Source of the DNA: an uncultured Pseudomonadota bacterium
Lineage (GTDB): Bacteria; Pseudomonadota; Gammaproteobacteria; Steroidobacterales; Steroidobacteraceae
NCBI GenBank assembly: GCA_903885195.1
Contig: CAISHQ010000094.1
Span: 1-42,855, forward strand
Direction: 5' to 3'
DNA length: 42,855 nt
Position numbers and translations under genes: made by a program. Below are positions 1 to 7,549 of this stretch, in pieces. The notes under the pieces were generated by a model that saw only the letters and a program-made list of their open reading frames with translations, did not search any database and was not told the origin of the DNA. Every line of letters begins with the position of its first letter. The stretch's first letter is position 1.

Positions 1-7
1 AGAACCT

Positions 8-1102
8 TCACGGCCTGCGACCCCGCTCGATGGCGCGACTGCCCGCGGGCAGACTGAACCAGTCGCCATCTCGGCCGACCTGCATCGGGCCAGAAAACTC
101 CGCTGCGGTGCCTTCAAGAAACTTCGCCTCGAGTCCCGGCACCGGCAAGGGCGGCACGATGTGGTTGAACACCAGCATGCCGACGCCTGCTGCGGCTGCA
201 ATCTGCGCGGCCTCTACCGGAGAGGCGTGATAGTTGCGAATGTCCGACATGATCTGCGCCATATGCGGTCGTTGAGCGCGAGCGAAACTGTGTTCCATCA
301 TGCGCACGAGTTGCGGTGAGAGCGCTTCGTGCACAAGCAGATCAACGCCCCTCGCCTCGCGCTGCACGGCTGCGCTACGCCGTGTGTCGCCGCTGATGAC
401 GACCGTCCGATCCTTGTAACGGATCCGGTATCCCACGGCCGGCGATACCGGGCCGTGATCTACGCGGAAGGCCACGACCTGCAGTGTCGGTGAGTCGATC
501 AGCACGCGACGTTCGTCCGCGCCGAGGTCAAAGGGGCGAGGCTCGGTGCCGAACCCTGCGGGGGGGGCCACCGTCTGGCCGTGGTGAGCCGTCCGATAGC
601 CCGCATCGAGTCGATACGCGGCCTCGATGCCATCGAGCACCTGCTGCAAGCCTTGCGGTCCGTACACGGGTAAGGGCTGCGAGGCGTTCGCGCCGACCCA
701 ACGTTGCAGCAGTAGATCACCCAAGCCACCAATGTGATCCGAGTGATAGTGCGTCAGCAGTACGGCGGTCAGCTGACCAGGATTCAATTGCATCCTCGCC
801 AGTTGCACGGCCGAGCCACCACCGGTATCCACCACGAACATGTTTCGGCCGGCGATCACCACGGTGCAGGGCCCACTGCGCGCGGGGTCTGGAAAAGGCG
901 AGCCAGCGCCACAGAGGCCGACATGCAATCCGTCCGCGAGGGATGCGAGCGGGTCAGCGTTTGCGGCGATGCGCGAAAGCCCTCGCTCGGCGATCCAAAG
1001 GGACAACGGTGCGCGTAGTGTGAAAACGGCCAGAGCCAGCAAGGCCAGAACGAGCAAGACCACACCGATGGTCTGCAGACTGAGGTTGGGCGTCGGGCGC
1101 AT
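8..1102 (-). CDS. Membrane-anchored MBL-fold metallo-hydrolase
   Basis: The 364-residue protein has an N-terminal hydrophobic anchor (about residues 10-30) followed by a metallo-beta-lactamase-fold domain. The metal motif THYHSDHIGGL supplies H118, H120, D122 and H123. Further likely ligands are H216 in VDHGPVSP, D239 in ISGDT and H314 in FNHIVPP. The order and the GYRI strand after H216 resemble the RNase Z/arylsulfatase-like branch of the superfamily, but the membrane anchor argues against a tRNA-processing enzyme. It more likely hydrolyses an unknown substrate at the periplasmic face. The ATG start is followed directly by a charged segment and the anchor. It stands alone on the minus strand and is complete. 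The fold is clear; the substrate is not. Confidence 0.85.
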   Translation of the reverse strand: MRPTPNLSLQTIGVVLLVLALLALAVFTLRAPLSLWIAERGLSRIAANADPLASLADGLHVGLCGAGSPFPDPARSGPCTVVIAGRNMFVVDTGGGSAVQLARMQLNPGQLTAVLLTHYHSDHIGGLGDLLLQRWVGANASQPLPVYGPQGLQQVLDGIEAAYRLDAGYRTAHHGQTVAPPAGFGTEPRPFDLGADERRVLIDSPTLQVVAFRVDHGPVSPAVGYRIRYKDRTVVISGDTRRSAAVQREARGVDLLVHEALSPQLVRMMEHSFARAQRPHMAQIMSDIRNYHASPVEAAQIAAAAGVGMLVFNHIVPPLPVPGLEAKFLEGTAAEFSGPMQVGRDGDWFSLPAGSRAIERGRRP

Positions 1103-1145
1103 CCCGACAAGACTATCGGTCGGGTGTTCGGGGTTCCAGCGCCGT

Positions 1146-1397
1146 TTATGCCGCCGGTGGTGGTCGGAGGTGCAACTCCACGAGCGCGTTGGTTGCTTCC
1201 ATGATCTGTTGCAAGTCTTTTTGTGCAGACTCGATTACTGCGCACACTGCATCCGCGTGCGATGGGCTGATGCCCCGCCCATTCTGCAGCGACTCATAAA
1301 GCAAATGCACCGTACCGCTGACACGCAAACTAGCGCTGTGCAGCGCCATCAGATGCTCTTCTACTAACGGCTGCGTAGGCTTTCGGTCAGGTAACAT
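1146..1397 (-). CDS. Small hypothetical protein
   Basis: I do not recognise this protein. From the ATG at 1397 it is 83 residues, mostly amphipathic helix, without signal peptide, membrane segment or cysteine pair. It has a short histidine-containing stretch near residues 15-20 and a proline-rich end. A GTG at 1427 would add ten residues, but no ribosome-binding site precedes it; GAG lies directly before the ATG. It sits 43 bp upstream of the hydrolase gene on the same strand, so the two may be co-transcribed. The region upstream is the most AT-rich of the window. It could be a non-gene, but the coherent helical pattern favours a real protein. Confidence 0.5.
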   Translation of the reverse strand: MLPDRKPTQPLVEEHLMALHSASLRVSGTVHLLYESLQNGRGISPSHADAVCAVIESAQKDLQQIMEATNALVELHLRPPPAA

Positions 1398-1427
1398 CTC
1401 AACACCATGACGACATTGTGAGAACAC

Positions 1428-1548
1428 ACACGGAAATGCTGCTTATCATCGCATATCAATTACTTCGCCTATAACTCCCCAATGGGCGTTTTTCATTCAG
1501 TAACGCGCGTTTTGTGTAATTCTCGCCCTGGCGGGGTACTTCAGCTGC
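1428..1548. promoter_or_regulatory. AT-rich divergent intergenic region
   Basis: This gap separates the small minus-strand gene from the histidine kinase. It is visibly richer in A and T than the rest of the window. A plus-strand -10-like box TGTAAT lies at 1515-1520 and a second, TATAAC, at 1470-1475. Neither has a good -35 partner at 16-18 bp. The kinase GTG at 1549 is preceded by GGCGGGG, a weak ribosome-binding site. Confidence 0.3.
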
Positions 1549-4206
1549 GTGACATTTAGTAACAACTCGGTGCTGCGTATGTTGAGTTTGACCCTCGCGG
1601 TTGTGGCAGTTGTGGCACTTTTCGGTGCGCCCGTTCTGTCGGCAACGCCCAGCTCTGTTGCGTCTGTTGTCACGGTCGCGACGACCGAGTCCTATCAGGA
1701 CCTCTCTGGCTACGCCGATTGGTGCACCCTGCCGTCTGGTGCGACTCTGGGCACGACACTGTCCCGCGGTTGTGCGTGGCGCGCGCTCGACGACAACGTC
1801 GGATTCGTCGGGCCAATGGAAGACAGCGCTCGCTGGGTTCGTGTGGCTTTGCGCAATCCGACGAACGACGAGCTCGTGCGGGATTTACTTGTATTGCCGT
1901 CGGTTTTGCAAAGCGTGTCGTTCTTCACGTGGCAAGGCGACAGATGGCTGCAGGTCGATTCGGGCTTGAACGCCCCGATGGGGTCACGTGATCCGGCCCT
2001 TCGCGGGCAAAATGTGGTGCGGCTGCTGTTGCCACCGAGCTCGATCACCAGGATCTACGTGAAGGTTAGGGCCGGCGGCATGCTGAGGGTGCAACCTCAG
2101 TTGTGGAAGCCGCTTGATCGGGAACTCGCACTGGAGCGGGCGAACTTGCTGTTCGCAACCCTCAGCGGCGGCATGATGGTCGCCATCTTGTTCGCCGCCT
2201 TGATGTTTTTCGTCAGCTGGCAGCGCGAATATTTGTATTTTTCCCTTGCCGTGTTGGGCGAGTTGCTCTCCGACCTGCTGCGCAACGGTTTGTTGCAGCG
2301 ATTCGTCTGGCCTGCCTCGTTGCCGGTCCCGGGGAACTTGTTGGTTGTCGCGGCTCTTGCATCACTTATCGGCGGAGTCAGTTTCGTCTACGCCGTGCTC
2401 CCGCGTGTGAACCGACAAGGCTGGTTGCACCGACTGGTGGTCGTCGCGGCCGTTGCGGTGGCGCTTGGGCAGGCGTTGTCGCTCGTCATGGATTTTGGTA
2501 CCGGTTCGTTGTCGTCATTGCAGCTGGCAGTGTTGATCCTTGTGTCGGTGCTTGCGGTCCAGTCCGCAGCTGAGTGGCGCAGCGGCGATCGTGTCGGGGC
2601 TTGGTTGCTCGCTGCTGCAGTCATTTGGCTGCTTGGGATCATTTCGCGGTTTCTGGTGTATCACGGTGAGCTGACGGTCGCATTATGGGAGTCTCGCATC
2701 TACCCTATCGCGACTACGCTGGTTGTGCTCATGCTGCTGCTTGCGTTGGTGGAGCGTACTGGCGCGGTCACGCGAAAATTGGCAGTAGCAGAGTCAAAGA
2801 ATGCTGCGCAGCTCGACTTTCTGGTCAAAATGAGCCATGAGCTGCGTGCGCCGCTAGACACGGTTCTCGGCAACGCGCAATTGCTCCTGCGCCGCGCTGA
2901 GCAAAGAAAAAGTAACGGTCTTCAGGCGATCTTGCAAAGCGGTCGCCATCTGCTGCGAATGATCGACGACATTCTCGACTATGCGCGGGGTGTATCCGGC
3001 GCGATCGACGTCTGTCCGGAGCCACTTGAATTGAAGGGATTCCTCCGGTTTATCGCCGTCGGAGGGAAGCTGTTTGGCTTGCGCAACCGCAACCAGTTTG
3101 TGGTGCGTTGTCACGGTCTCGCTAAGGACGATGGGCCGCTCTGGATACGAGCCGATCCAGGCCGGCTGCGAGCGATCCTCGACAACCTACTCATCAATGC
3201 GTCACGGCACACGGAGGATGGGTGGATCTTTCTCGATTGCACGGTCGCCCGTCCTGCGGCCAATGAATATCGAATTGATTTTTCGGTGACCGACACGGGC
3301 GAAGGAATTGCACCAGAAGATCTAGAACGAATTTTTCAGCCATTTGAACGAGCCGGACGGCAGGGTGCATTGGGTGCCTTGGAAGGTCGCGTTGGAAAAG
3401 GCGCGGGAATCGGCTTGGCTATCTCCCGGCAGTTGGTGGAGCTGATGGGCGGTCAACTCGATGTCGACAGCGCGCCTGGGAAGGGTGCGAGTTTTAGATT
3501 CTCGCTGACGCTGCCTTCCGCCGACGTTCCGGCCGAAGCCCCGGGCACCGAGTCTGGCGATGCGCCATCGCTCATGGCATATGCGGGGCCACGGCGTAGG
3601 ATCATGGTTATCGACGACGACGCTGACAGTTTGGCTATTCTACAGACTCTGCTGGGTCTAACCGGGTTCGAGGTCGTCACAGCAGGCAGCGGCAACGAGG
3701 CCGTGCGCGAACTGAAGGCCGGTCTCAAGGTCGATCTGATTATCGTCGATCAGCTCATGGACGATGGTGACGGATGGGAGGTGCTGGAGAGTGCCGAACG
3801 TATCGCACCCAGCATCCCGCGGATCTTGATTTCCGCAACGAATCCCATGTCCGGCCAGCGCACCGCGGGAGAGTCTCTCTACTCGGCGTTTTTGTCAAAA
3901 CCCATCAACCACGACCGCTTGCTTCGATGCATAGGCGAATTGCTCTCCCTTCGGTGGTCCCCTCGAGCGGAGACGAGTGAGGGGCCGGATAGTGCTGTAG
4001 ATGCAGATATTTCGCCCGAAGACAGGCAGGCGCTTGCCCGGCTTGTTGCGCTGGGTGCAGTCACCCATATTCGTCGGTGGACTCGCGACTTGCGGCAGCG
4101 GAGGCCCGAGAGCGCAGCTTTCGCTGCGTCAGTGGATCAGGCGGTCGATGAGGTGAACTTTCCGCGTTTGCGTCAGTTGGCGGGCATGTCCAAGGGGGCG
4201 GGATAA
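1549..4206 (+). CDS. 7TMR-DISM hybrid sensor histidine kinase
   Basis: This 885-residue inner-membrane kinase has a signal peptide (1-31), a periplasmic 7TMR-DISMED2-like sensor (about 45-190) and seven hydrophobic helices (about 200-404). Then come a HisKA domain with SHELRAPL (phospho-acceptor H430), an HATPase with N box (DNLLINASRH), G1 (DTGEGIA) and G2 (GAGIGLAIS), and a receiver domain. The receiver has the acidic pocket D689-D691, phospho-acceptor D734, S762 and K784. About 100 residues follow the receiver, helical and ending in an Arg-rich WTRDLRQRRPE region, with no HPt-type His motif. DISM sensors often detect carbohydrates or envelope ligands; the ligand here is unknown. The response-regulator gene starts one base after the stop, so the pair is an operon. 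The start is GTG. Confidence 0.92.
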   Translation: MTFSNNSVLRMLSLTLAVVAVVALFGAPVLSATPSSVASVVTVATTESYQDLSGYADWCTLPSGATLGTTLSRGCAWRALDDNVGFVGPMEDSARWVRVALRNPTNDELVRDLLVLPSVLQSVSFFTWQGDRWLQVDSGLNAPMGSRDPALRGQNVVRLLLPPSSITRIYVKVRAGGMLRVQPQLWKPLDRELALERANLLFATLSGGMMVAILFAALMFFVSWQREYLYFSLAVLGELLSDLLRNGLLQRFVWPASLPVPGNLLVVAALASLIGGVSFVYAVLPRVNRQGWLHRLVVVAAVAVALGQALSLVMDFGTGSLSSLQLAVLILVSVLAVQSAAEWRSGDRVGAWLLAAAVIWLLGIISRFLVYHGELTVALWESRIYPIATTLVVLMLLLALVERTGAVTRKLAVAESKNAAQLDFLVKMSHELRAPLDTVLGNAQLLLRRAEQRKSNGLQAILQSGRHLLRMIDDILDYARGVSGAIDVCPEPLELKGFLRFIAVGGKLFGLRNRNQFVVRCHGLAKDDGPLWIRADPGRLRAILDNLLINASRHTEDGWIFLDCTVARPAANEYRIDFSVTDTGEGIAPEDLERIFQPFERAGRQGALGALEGRVGKGAGIGLAISRQLVELMGGQLDVDSAPGKGASFRFSLTLPSADVPAEAPGTESGDAPSLMAYAGPRRRIMVIDDDADSLAILQTLLGLTGFEVVTAGSGNEAVRELKAGLKVDLIIVDQLMDDGDGWEVLESAERIAPSIPRILISATNPMSGQRTAGESLYSAFLSKPINHDRLLRCIGELLSLRWSPRAETSEGPDSAVDADISPEDRQALARLVALGAVTHIRRWTRDLRQRRPESAAFAASVDQAVDEVNFPRLRQLAGMSKGAG

Positions 4207-4207
4207 G

Positions 4208-5020
4208 GTGGTGAGCTCACTGTCCGTTGATGTATTGATCGTTGACGATTCAGTGGTCGACTTGCGATTGCTGATGCATATGATGGAAACGCAAGATTTG
4301 ACGTTCGCCGTTGCCCAAGACCCGTTCAGCGGATTTGACAAGGCCAAGGAGTTGTTGCCCGGCCTCATTCTGCTCGACGTGCGGATGTCGGGCATGGACG
4401 GGTATCAGCTGTGTCGACTGCTGAAAAGCGATCCGACGACTCGGCACATCCCGGTGATCTTTCTGACCGCGGCCTCGGATCTACAGGAACGTCTGTATGG
4501 TTTTTGCGCGGGCGGAGTCGATTACATCAGCAAACCTTTCTCGCCAGAGGAAGTATTGGCTCGGGTCGGAGTTCATCTCGATTTGGCGAGGCGCCGCTTG
4601 GCTGAATCAGTCAAGACCGGCGAGCCGGAGTCAGGGCATCCCGTATCGCGGGGTGCCGTGCTGGTGGCGGCCGCGCAAAAGGAGTTGCGACGACGAATAC
4701 AATCTCCACCGACGCTGGAGGAGTTGGCATTATCGCTGCGTACGAGCCGACGAAAACTGAGCCAAGTTTTTCAGCAATTCTGCGGCATGACGGTGTTCGA
4801 ATGGGTCCGCGAAGAGCGGTGGCGCCGAGCGCATGCACTGGTGGTTGGCACAGAGTTGTCGGTGTCCGCAATCGCCGAGGAAACGGGGTTCTCCACGCCG
4901 GCCAACTTCACGCGTGGATTTCGCGAGCGTTTTGGTTACTCGCCTCGGGAATTGCGTGCCAACGTGGATCGCAGCGCCTCGGTGGTCGGGGCTGTTCTGG
5001 CCCCTTCTCAGCGAGAGTGA
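4208..5020 (+). CDS. Response regulator, receiver plus AraC-type DNA-binding domain
   Basis: The 270-residue protein has an N-terminal receiver (about 6-125) with the acidic pair in LIVDDS, phospho-acceptor D57 in LLDVRMSGMDG and conserved K109 in ISKPF. A C-terminal AraC/XylS double helix-turn-helix follows (about 155-255); its second helix pair contains GFSTPANFTRGFRERFG and the signature ends YSPRELR. It is the likely partner of the hybrid kinase immediately upstream, and phosphorylation at D57 would control DNA binding. Two adjacent GTG codons (4208, 4211) are possible starts. The 3' end overlaps the end of the convergent hydroxylase gene by 13 bp. Target genes cannot be read from the sequence. 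Confidence 0.92.
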   Translation: MVSSLSVDVLIVDDSVVDLRLLMHMMETQDLTFAVAQDPFSGFDKAKELLPGLILLDVRMSGMDGYQLCRLLKSDPTTRHIPVIFLTAASDLQERLYGFCAGGVDYISKPFSPEEVLARVGVHLDLARRRLAESVKTGEPESGHPVSRGAVLVAAAQKELRRRIQSPPTLEELALSLRTSRRKLSQVFQQFCGMTVFEWVREERWRRAHALVVGTELSVSAIAEETGFSTPANFTRGFRERFGYSPRELRANVDRSASVVGAVLAPSQRE

Positions 5021-6198
5021 ATCAAACGAAGACTGCCGAGGGCGATGGCCGCAATCATCAGTTCAACTGACGCGTCGGCACTCCAGCCGAACCAACTCGG
5101 CATCAGCAGTAGGGCGGCCGTCGTACCGCCGACGCGCAGCCACTCGAACACTCGGGCGTACCGCCGACCCTCGAGCACCCAGCCGACCCCTACCGTCCAG
5201 ACGAGAATGAGCAGCGCATAGGCCACTTGTTCGCCGAGCGTCAGGGTCGGGGAAACGGCAATGAAGTGTGTCGTCGGCGCGATCAGCAGAGCATATTGGA
5301 TGAGCGCGTAGGCACGCGTGGCGCTGGTCATGGAAGGTGCGTAGCGCTTGAAGCTCTGCGGATCGAAGGTGTCGCGCTGTGCGGGGCTGCCTGCGGGTGG
5401 CGCGAACATCGCGTGCAACGCTGCCCACGGCGAGCCGCTTGCGGCCATCCGCCGTCCAAGGTCGCGGTACACATGCAGGTTGCCCCACAGCGGGTTGTAG
5501 GACGCGAGCGGCTTGCGTATGCCGTAGATCACAGGCTCATCGTCGCGCTCCTCGACGAACGTCCCGAACAGTCGATCCCAAAGAATGAAAATTCCGCCGT
5601 AGTTGCGGTCGATGCAGTAGTCGTTCTGGCCGTGGTGGACGCGATGATTCGAAGGCGTCACGAAGACCCGATCAGCCCAGCCCAGCTTGCGCACGAGTTC
5701 CGTGTGGACCCAGTACTGATACAGCAGGTCGATCAGCGCTACCGCGCCGAACACCATCGGCGGGACGCCGAGCAGTGCCATGGGCAAGTAGAAGGGGAAG
5801 GAAGCGAAGGCGCCCGTCGAGGTTTGGCGCAACGCCGTCGACAAGTTGAAGTACTCAGAGGAGTGATGCACCTGATGCGCAGCCCACATCAAATGCGTCT
5901 CGTGACCGAAGCGGTGCACCCAGTAATAGATGAAGTCGTAGGCGATGAGCGCGCCGAGCCACACCCACACGCTGTCCACCGGGAGGGTGAACCAGCGCAG
6001 GTGCTCGAACACGAGCACATAGACCCCTAAGGTCAAAGCACGGACGAACACGGCCGACACCTGGCTCAGCACCCCGAAGTGCAGGCTCGTGATGGCATCG
6101 GCGACGTCGTACGTCGCAATGCGCCGCCGATGCGCGAGCCACGCCTCCAGTGCGATGGTGATCATGAAGACGGGAATGGCGTAGACGATCGGGTTCAC
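5008..6198 (-). CDS. Fatty acid hydroxylase/sterol desaturase family membrane protein
   Basis: This integral membrane di-iron oxygenase carries the eight-histidine signature of the family: HRFGH (95-99), HQVHH (108-112), H165 in YWVHTE and HRVHH (185-189), followed by GQND. Hydrophobic helices precede and surround these motifs, and a further 150 residues with several C-terminal helices follow, as in alkylglycerol-monooxygenase-like members. The likely reaction is O2-dependent hydroxylation or desaturation of a lipid. I place the start at the GTG at 6198 because GAGG lies six bases upstream. The open frame continues to a TTG at 6246, but that would cross the divergent gene's start. The substrate is unknown. 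It overlaps the response-regulator gene tail to tail. Confidence 0.87.
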   Translation of the reverse strand: MNPIVYAIPVFMITIALEAWLAHRRRIATYDVADAITSLHFGVLSQVSAVFVRALTLGVYVLVFEHLRWFTLPVDSVWVWLGALIAYDFIYYWVHRFGHETHLMWAAHQVHHSSEYFNLSTALRQTSTGAFASFPFYLPMALLGVPPMVFGAVALIDLLYQYWVHTELVRKLGWADRVFVTPSNHRVHHGQNDYCIDRNYGGIFILWDRLFGTFVEERDDEPVIYGIRKPLASYNPLWGNLHVYRDLGRRMAASGSPWAALHAMFAPPAGSPAQRDTFDPQSFKRYAPSMTSATRAYALIQYALLIAPTTHFIAVSPTLTLGEQVAYALLILVWTVGVGWVLEGRRYARVFEWLRVGGTTAALLLMPSWFGWSADASVELMIAAIALGSLRLIHSR

Positions 6199-6240
6199 GA
6201 TGAGCCTCGGCGATCTCGGCCAAGTGTATAGTTTGGCGTC
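6199..6240 (+). promoter_or_regulatory. Candidate promoter of the cystatin-like gene
   Basis: TATAGT at 6227-6232 matches the -10 consensus at five of six positions and ends eight bases before the ATG at 6241, so a transcript from it would be nearly leaderless. No convincing -35 box is visible. The minus-strand GAGG that serves the divergent hydroxylase lies at 6205-6208. Confidence 0.35.
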
Positions 6241-6609
6241 ATGCAATGCAGTGTCCTGTCAATCGCTTCGGCGTGCGTGCTGCTTGGAATGGCGAGCTTA
6301 GACTTGCGCTCTGCAACCCCGCTGCCGATGCCCGGCGCCTACCAGACCGCGGCGTCCATAGGGCCTGACGAGCGCGCCGCCGCCAGCGCGGCGGTGAGTG
6401 CCCGGGCGGTTCAGGAGAAATTGCCGCTCAAGTTACTGACGATCGAGCGGGTCGAGCGGCAGGTCGTGGCCGGCCTGAATTTCCGCTTGCGCCTGCGCGT
6501 GGAGCTCGGCGGTCAACCCCGCATGGTGGAGGCAGTGGTGTACCGGAACCTTCAGGGCCAGCACCAGCTGACGTCGTGGCAGTGGTTGCTCAGCAGGAGA
6601 ACGCAATGA
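6241..6609 (+). CDS. Secreted cystatin-like protein
   Basis: The 122-residue product has a signal peptide (about 1-25) and then a compact domain that matches the cystatin pattern. It has a conserved Gly near the mature N-terminus (G32), an amphipathic helix (about 42-60), the strand pair around QVVAG (74-78, the QxVxG protease-contact loop) and a Trp near the end (W113). In eukaryotic and bacterial family I25 cystatins these three elements insert into the active-site cleft of papain-like cysteine proteases. It is therefore probably a periplasmic or secreted cysteine-protease inhibitor, or a protein that reuses that fold. The next gene overlaps it by four bases (ATGA). The assignment rests on motif order rather than a database hit. 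Confidence 0.7.
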   Translation: MQCSVLSIASACVLLGMASLDLRSATPLPMPGAYQTAASIGPDERAAASAAVSARAVQEKLPLKLLTIERVERQVVAGLNFRLRLRVELGGQPRMVEAVVYRNLQGQHQLTSWQWLLSRRTQ

Positions 6610-7172
6610 AAGCACCGGGGCTAACACGAACGCGGCGAACGTTTTTCGCACCGATCTGGGTTGCGCTGCTCGCGGCCGTGATCCTGACTTTGTTGCTGCT
6701 CGCGGCCGTGCGCGTCAGCCTGTATCTGTTCTCAACCACCACAACGGTGGTTCTGGTGCGTCATGCCGAGAAGGCGCCTCCCGAGAGCGGTCCCGACCCG
6801 GTGCTCTCGGCCGAGGGTCAGGAGCGGGCGCTGCGGCTCGCGCGGTTGCTCGGGGAGGCGGACGTCGCAGCGGTTTACGCGAGCGATACGCGCCGTGCCC
6901 AGTTGACCGCCTCACCTCTGGCCGCCCGCCTGGGCGTCACCGTCACGACGCGCGCCGGTAACGATGTCGAGGGTTTGCTGGATGACATCGGCGAGCACCA
7001 CCAGGGTGAGCGCGTTGTGGTGATCGGTCACTCGAACACCGTACCGGCGCTGGTCGAGCAGCTGACGCGCGGTCGCGCGGAGGTCACGATAAGCGACGAC
7101 GAGTTCGACGCCGTTTATGTTGTCACCGTGACGCGCTTCGGGCCCGCTTCCGTGTTGCGTTTGCGGTATTGA
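6606..7172 (+). CDS. Membrane-anchored histidine phosphatase (phosphoglycerate mutase-like)
   Basis: This 188-residue protein has a basic N-terminus, one membrane anchor (about 16-42) and a histidine-phosphatase domain. The catalytic RHAEK motif gives R52 and H53. R96 in YASDTRRAQ and H142 in VIGHSNTVPAL complete the phosphate pocket. The short form resembles SixA-type and small periplasmic phosphatases. The anchor predicts a periplasmic catalytic domain. The start ATG overlaps the cystatin-like gene stop (ATGA) and is preceded by AGGAG, so the two are translated together. The substrate is unknown. An open frame continues upstream to 6576 but lies within the previous gene. Confidence 0.88.
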   Translation: MKAPGLTRTRRTFFAPIWVALLAAVILTLLLLAAVRVSLYLFSTTTTVVLVRHAEKAPPESGPDPVLSAEGQERALRLARLLGEADVAAVYASDTRRAQLTASPLAARLGVTVTTRAGNDVEGLLDDIGEHHQGERVVVIGHSNTVPALVEQLTRGRAEVTISDDEFDAVYVVTVTRFGPASVLRLRY

Positions 7173-7216
7173 TCTGGCCGCAGTGGCTGTGGCGTTTGGG
7201 GATGTCGTTACCGTGT

Positions 7217-7246
7217 TTGGGCATTTGGCGGATGGGGTGCTAGAAT
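7217..7246 (+). promoter_or_regulatory. Promoter of the tRNA-Ala/tRNA-Arg unit
   Basis: TAGAAT (7241-7246) is preceded by TGC, giving an extended -10. A weak TTGGGC lies 18 bp upstream. The hexamer is followed by a GC-rich discriminator, CCGCGCCC. The predicted start point near 7253 lies about eight bases before the mature tRNA-Ala, as expected for a stable-RNA promoter; GC-rich discriminators are typical of ppGpp-sensitive promoters. The rest of 7173-7260 shows nothing else. Confidence 0.6.
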
Positions 7247-7260
7247 CCGCGCCCTCGTGT

Positions 7261-7336
<76 letters not shown>

Positions 7337-7360
7337 TTTCCTCTCAACGCTCCGCTCAGT

Positions 7361-7436
7361 GCCCCCGTAGCTCAGTGGATAGAGCGACCGCCTCCTAAGC
7401 GGTAGGTCGTCGGTTCAACTCCGGCCGGGGGCGCCA
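7361..7436 (+). tRNA. tRNA-Arg (anticodon CCT)
   Basis: The 76-nt cloverleaf has acceptor arms GCCCCCG and CGGGGGC, D-stem GCTC/GAGC, anticodon stem ACCGC/GCGGT and loop CTCCTAA, with anticodon CCT reading AGG. CCA is encoded. It follows tRNA-Ala on the same strand with no separate promoter visible and precedes the sucA leader. Confidence 0.95.
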
Positions 7437-7504
7437 CGTCGCTCCCAACTCCCTGAATCTGTGGACGTTTCCGGCAAACAGAGGTTCCCCGCGGGCGGAT
7501 GGGA

Positions 7505-7529
7505 TAGAATCACGACCCTTTCGCAAGGG
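7505..7529 (+). promoter_or_regulatory. sucA promoter -10 and leader hairpin
   Basis: TAGAAT at 7505-7510 is a candidate -10 for the sucA-sucB-lpd operon; no clear -35 is seen. A hairpin CCCTT-TCGC-AAGGG (7516-7529) follows at the predicted 5' end of the transcript, then a G-run (7532-7536) 13 bases before the ATG. The hairpin could stabilise the mRNA end or influence initiation. Confidence 0.4.
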
Positions 7530-7549
7530 ACCCGGGGGTTCGGTTTTAC

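Noticed and set aside
484-1023. A 179-codon plus-strand frame opposite the metallo-hydrolase
   Set aside because: Arg/Ser-rich translation without motifs; the minus-strand frame has an intact metal site.
8-1102. Assignment of the metallo-hydrolase as RNase Z that matures the CCA-less tRNA
   Set aside because: It has an N-terminal membrane anchor that would place the domain outside the cytoplasm, and no exosite arm was recognised.
1471-1495. Terminator-like CCCC-AAT-GGGC followed by TTTTT
   Set aside because: The stem is only three to four base pairs and no plus-strand gene lies upstream.
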